64,000 bases of DNA from contig JAOAJH010000001.1 of NCBI GenBank assembly GCA_026414305.1, positions 1 through 64,000 of the forward strand. Direction: 5' to 3'. This document shows positions 60,271-64,000 of this stretch, in pieces. The stretch comes from Candidatus Aenigmatarchaeota archaeon (lineage in GTDB: Archaea > Aenigmatarchaeota > Aenigmatarchaeia > CG10238-14). Each line of letters starts with the position of its first letter. Within the stretch, counting starts at the first letter, position 1. A model generated the notes under the pieces. That model had not been told where the DNA came from and did not search any database. It was given only the letters and a program-made list of their open reading frames with translations. Position numbers and translations under genes: made by a program.

Positions 60271-61146
60271 ATGAGATTTGGATTGTTTGTAATTTTCTTG
60301 CTTTTGTTTTTGCTGTTTTCAAATTTTACTGAATCGCAGGAGATTACACTTCAGTGCTTTGTAGCAACGTCATGCAGTTATACTGATGTTTTTCATATTT
60401 CAGATATAGAAGATGCGCATGCTGAGATGAATAGTCAAAATAATTATCCTTACAAAGTTTGTTGCAGGCTCAGCAATGGAATGAACATAAATGTCGCAGA
60501 GCGTCAAAGCAATGGAATAATAGGCTTTTCGTATACAACAAACGCTCACGCAGAAATGGGAAACCAATCAAATTATGAATATAGAATAGAAATGATTCCA
60601 GAAAGTGGTGAAATAATTTGCGAGTTAAGCTATTCTTGCGCAAGTTACAATACATGCCTTGTGTCAATTTCGGATGAAACTGATGCGCATTTAGGCGATT
60701 GTGAAACAAATCCATATCAAAGAAAAATATGCTGCTCTTTTGGTGGTTTGGATATAACAATAAATTCGAATTCAACAAAGGTCGAATATGGAAGTGACTT
60801 TAAAATTTACGGCAGGACATTCAAGGCAGGAATACCCTTTGCCAACGCACCTGTAATAGTTGAATTAGATGGAAAAACAGAATGCAACATGAATACTAAT
60901 GCTTCAGGAGAATATGAATGTCACATAAAATCACCAAAAAGAATAGACAACCTAAACATAACTGCAACTGTTTTCGATCAGATTAACATGAAATCAAAGA
61001 CTACATCGATTCAAGTGAAAACATACATTTCTTATGGATATGAAAAGGACAAGTCAGATGTCGTTTGCGTTGAAAGACCAAAAATAATACAAAATGAAGA
61101 CGGGACAATAGATATAGTCATGTTCAATCTATGTCTGTGGAAGTGA
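60271..61146 (+). CDS. Secreted protein with three Cys-rich 'AHAEM-n-NYxYKVCC' repeats
   Basis: Signal peptide; DAHAEMNSQNNYPYKVCC / NAHAEMGNQSNYEYRIEM / DAHLGDCETNPYQRKICC. Confidence 0.7.
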   Translation: MRFGLFVIFLLLFLLFSNFTESQEITLQCFVATSCSYTDVFHISDIEDAHAEMNSQNNYPYKVCCRLSNGMNINVAERQSNGIIGFSYTTNAHAEMGNQSNYEYRIEMIPESGEIICELSYSCASYNTCLVSISDETDAHLGDCETNPYQRKICCSFGGLDITINSNSTKVEYGSDFKIYGRTFKAGIPFANAPVIVELDGKTECNMNTNASGEYECHIKSPKRIDNLNITATVFDQINMKSKTTSIQVKTYISYGYEKDKSDVVCVERPKIIQNEDGTIDIVMFNLCLWK

Positions 61147-61150
61147 TTGA

Positions 61151-62404
61151 ATGAATTGGCTGGATTTCTCAGTTTCCGGAATAATTTTCATAGGTTTTAT
61201 AGTAATAGTTCTTATAATTTCAACAAATTATTTTTCAAACAAAATTTCTGAAATTAAGGCAAATGAAATATCAAGATCGTCTGAAGCTTACTTGAGTCAT
61301 CTTACGAATTATGGAGTTGAAAGCGATTGGGACATAAAAAATCAAAAACCTGTGAATTTGGGATTTGGCAGGGAAATTTATTTTTTGCCAATATATATAA
61401 ATTCAACGAATAACAAGAGAAATTATGATGTATTTAGAGTTGACGTTGAATTTGACAACTATTGCGAAAGGAAAATAAATACATCTTCAATAAGACTTTT
61501 CAACCGAACTTTAAAAGAGATTAATTATACAATGGTAAATCAAAACTTTTGCGGTGAATATATAAAAAATGCAAGTGTTATCTTTTATGATAATTTGGAA
61601 AATGACAAATATTATTTGTACTATTCTTCAGAGCCTTTGATTTATGCTAATTACACATTAGACTATAATCTTTCACTTTACATAGATTTTGATTTTATTC
61701 ATGGAAACTGGCTTTTTGACAAAACTGAAAACGAGAATAATGGCTTTTTGACAAATGGCAATATTGAGGCTGGAAAATTTCAAAACTCTTTAAGGTTAAA
61801 TAAAAATGGCATATTGAACATAAGTGAAAACAAAAAATTGAATTCATCAATTATAAGTATTGATTTTTGGTTGAAAATAAACGAGTATGATGATTCGATT
61901 ATAATTGAAAAAGCTGGATCTTATGGGATAAGGCTAGGAAGATCACCCGAATACAACAAGATAGTTGGCTACATTCATGGATTGCCGGAATCGCATCAAC
62001 CATTATCACCTTCAATAGAATTAAATGAATGGAATCACATAGTGTTTACTTCTGACGGAAATCAACACAAACTTTATTTAAACGGATTGTTGGTTAACAC
62101 AACAACATACAGTTCGCCTATACCTATAGTTTCAAGTCCTTTGTCTGTTGGTGGCGATTACAACCAGAACAATCTTTTTGATGGAAATGTTGATGAATTA
62201 AGAATTTATTCGATTGTGCTTAGCGATGAAGCTGTTTTTAATTCAAACATTTCGATTCCTTCTCAAACAATCAAATATCCGGAGATAAAAGATACAATGA
62301 TTTCAATAAATAAAATAAAAAATTCCAAGAAAATCGATTTTGATTATTTCAAAAAGATACTTGGCAACAAGTATAATTTCAGAATAGAGGTGTATAAAAA
62401 TTAA
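61151..62404 (+). CDS. Pilin-like N-terminus plus LamG/concanavalin-like domain protein
   Basis: N-terminal hydrophobic helix; INEWNHIVFTSDGNQHKLYLNGLLVN...DELRIYSIVLSDEAV LamG motif. Confidence 0.75.
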   Translation: MNWLDFSVSGIIFIGFIVIVLIISTNYFSNKISEIKANEISRSSEAYLSHLTNYGVESDWDIKNQKPVNLGFGREIYFLPIYINSTNNKRNYDVFRVDVEFDNYCERKINTSSIRLFNRTLKEINYTMVNQNFCGEYIKNASVIFYDNLENDKYYLYYSSEPLIYANYTLDYNLSLYIDFDFIHGNWLFDKTENENNGFLTNGNIEAGKFQNSLRLNKNGILNISENKKLNSSIISIDFWLKINEYDDSIIIEKAGSYGIRLGRSPEYNKIVGYIHGLPESHQPLSPSIELNEWNHIVFTSDGNQHKLYLNGLLVNTTTYSSPIPIVSSPLSVGGDYNQNNLFDGNVDELRIYSIVLSDEAVFNSNISIPSQTIKYPEIKDTMISINKIKNSKKIDFDYFKKILGNKYNFRIEVYKN

Positions 62405-62408
62405 GGGT

Positions 62409-62789
62409 ATGTCATTTTTAGCTGAGGTTTCATTGTCAGTTATACTTATTTCTGTTTTTCTTGTAATCTTATTCAATCAGAATTTTGAAAATTCAATGTC
62501 AACATCAAAATCAAAAAACACAATTTTTTCAGCAATATCGTCAATAGAGAAAAAAAACCAACTTAGATATTTCATAGCAAATGATGATGTTGAAAAAATA
62601 AATAAAACAATAAAAAATAGTGTGCCTAATTTAAAAAATTTTTATCCGGTTGTTTACAACAAAACGACAAACACAACTTATATACCGGATCTTTCTAATA
62701 AGAAAAATGTGTATACAGTTGAATACATAATAGCGGGAGATTATGGAAACTATAATCCTAAAATTTTGAGGGTGTTTTTGTGGGATTGA
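62409..62789 (+). CDS. Pilin-like single-TM protein
   Basis: MSFLAEVSLSVILISVFLVILFNQNF; operon context. Confidence 0.6.
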   Translation: MSFLAEVSLSVILISVFLVILFNQNFENSMSTSKSKNTIFSAISSIEKKNQLRYFIANDDVEKINKTIKNSVPNLKNFYPVVYNKTTNTTYIPDLSNKKNVYTVEYIIAGDYGNYNPKILRVFLWD

Positions 62790-63382
62790 ACAAAGGTCAA
62801 TTTTACATAATATCTGCTGCAATTATTATCCTAGTCTTGACATTGATTCAGATATCTCTCAGGGAATATGGAACAAAAAACTTTGATTTTGAAAAAAGCT
62901 ACAACATAAACTATTTCAATGAAATAAAAAGAGAGATTTCAATATCTTATTTTCTGGAAAATGACAGATCAATAGAAAATTTTGTTGATTTTCTTGGTTT
63001 TGTGGAGAAAAACATAAATGAGAAAAGGTTTGATTTTGATTCTGTTTCAGTTATTTTGTTAAACACAAACAATAATCCAAGCAAACTAAATTTGACTGTT
63101 GTAAATTTTCTTGATGAGCCAACGGAGATAACATTTTTAATAAATTCAACCACATCTCAGGAAAAAACTTTGTATATAGACAAAAAACAAACAAATTCAA
63201 CACTTTTCGATGTGAGCAGAAATGAGGATTACAAAATAAGTTTTTCAACACGCAATGGGTTTTATGAAATAAAATTAGATCTTATCGAAAAAGATTTACA
63301 TGTTTTGTTTTCAGAAATTTTAATACAAGGAAAAAACATATATTATATTGATAAATTCGAAAAACACATATTTTTACAATGA
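62780..63382 (+). CDS. Pilin-like protein with class III-like signal
   Basis: MGLNKGQFYIISAAIIILVLTLIQISL; overlaps the neighbours. Confidence 0.65.
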   Translation: MGLNKGQFYIISAAIIILVLTLIQISLREYGTKNFDFEKSYNINYFNEIKREISISYFLENDRSIENFVDFLGFVEKNINEKRFDFDSVSVILLNTNNNPSKLNLTVVNFLDEPTEITFLINSTTSQEKTLYIDKKQTNSTLFDVSRNEDYKISFSTRNGFYEIKLDLIEKDLHVLFSEILIQGKNIYYIDKFEKHIFLQ

Positions 63383-63852
63383 AGGGTTTAAACGAGTTTA
63401 TAGCATTATCAATCATAATACTTATATCCATGATTTTAATAACTCTTTCAATCCAATATATAAAACCGATAATACAAAGATCCACAGACAACTTTGCACT
63501 TAACGAAGGTTTGTCGAACCTAAATATTATAAAGAACGCAGTTGAACAGGTATCTTCTGAGAGCCCAGGTTCAACAAGATCTGTTAAACTAAGATCTTTG
63601 TATGGTTTTTATTCTGTTGATGGGATTTCTAACACAATAAACTTCACTTATATTAAGAGCAGTGATATTATATTTTATGGAAGCAGAAATGGAATAAACA
63701 TAACAACCGAGGGTAATTTAATTAGGCTTTATGCAAGCTTTGATAATATCGATATAGGAGACACTTTATATTTTACAAAGGGTGAAAATACACTAAAAAT
63801 ATCATACCATAGCTTTGATGACGGAATGGTGAAAATAAATATAACGACATAA
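63379..63852 (+). CDS. Pilin-like single-TM protein
   Basis: MKGLNEFIALSIIILISMILITLSIQYI; overlaps upstream stop. Confidence 0.65.
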   Translation: MKGLNEFIALSIIILISMILITLSIQYIKPIIQRSTDNFALNEGLSNLNIIKNAVEQVSSESPGSTRSVKLRSLYGFYSVDGISNTINFTYIKSSDIIFYGSRNGINITTEGNLIRLYASFDNIDIGDTLYFTKGENTLKISYHSFDDGMVKINITT

Positions 63853-63897
63853 TTGAATAGAAATCATTAAATAATAAATTCTTATATATAGAATCTT

Positions 63898-64000
63898 ATG
63901 GTTGTTTGGAAAAATATCAAATGCCCGAGGTGCGGAAAACCAAACGAAAGAATTTCTCTGAAAAAAAGGAATGGTTCATGTATGTACTGCGGTTTTAAAT
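63898..64000 (+). CDS. Zn-ribbon protein (truncated by window end)
   Basis: MVVWKNIKCPRCGKPNERISLKKRNGSCMYCGFK...; two CxxC pairs. Confidence 0.55.
   Translation, partial: MVVWKNIKCPRCGKPNERISLKKRNGSCMYCGFK

Noticed and set aside
1-64000. CRISPR arrays, IS elements or transposases
   Set aside because: No regularly spaced direct-repeat array and no transposase-like ORF was seen; the only integrase-like gene is XerA-type, which is normally chromosomal.

Overview
AT-rich archaeal chromosome segment, gene-dense with short overlaps. The gene content (split rpoB, TBP, MCM, FEN1, PolB, RNase HII, aEF1A/aEF2, XerA-like recombinase, intron-bearing tRNAs) looks like a DPANN-type small-genome archaeon; the lineage is inferred. 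Main blocks: (1) a wobble-uridine tRNA modification cluster: Elp3 (cut by the left edge), NcsA/Ctu1-like thiolase and Trm9-like methyltransferase, next to tRNA-Gln(UUG); (2) ThrRS, TrmB-type regulator, DNA ligase, nitroreductase; (3) tRNA-Tyr, 5S rRNA, tRNA-Asp and then rpoH-rpoB''-[rpoB'-rpoA' fused ORF]-rpoA''-eL30-nusA-uS12-uS7-EF2-EF1A-uS10; (4) the AmmeMemoRadiSam trio; (5) PolB, MscL, MetAP, sugar nucleotidyltransferases, CorA, a two-subunit [NiFe] hydrogenase with maturation protease; (6) RNase J-like MBL protein, Pif1-WYL helicase, rRNA/tRNA m5C methylase, MscS, SRP RNA (minus strand), MazG-like protein, TrmI; (7) an accessory/defence-like region at ~45-53 kb: AN1-TM-CAP protein, PD-(D/E)XK-DUF2075 helicase, a Type II R-M pair with a tiny RHH-like gene missing from the ORF track, dispersed inverted-repeat elements, LemA, XerA-like recombinase; (8) FEN1, RNase HII, TBP, MCM, Era-like GTPase/DUF2073/Zn-ribbon trio; (9) a pilin-like/secreted operon. 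The strongest leads are the B'-A' RNA polymerase fusion, the wobble-U cluster with its likely substrate tRNA, the tRNA D-loop insertions, the IR elements around the R-M locus with a 10-bp-periodic operator-like array, and the AN1-CAP fusion. No database search was possible; all family calls are from reading the sequence.
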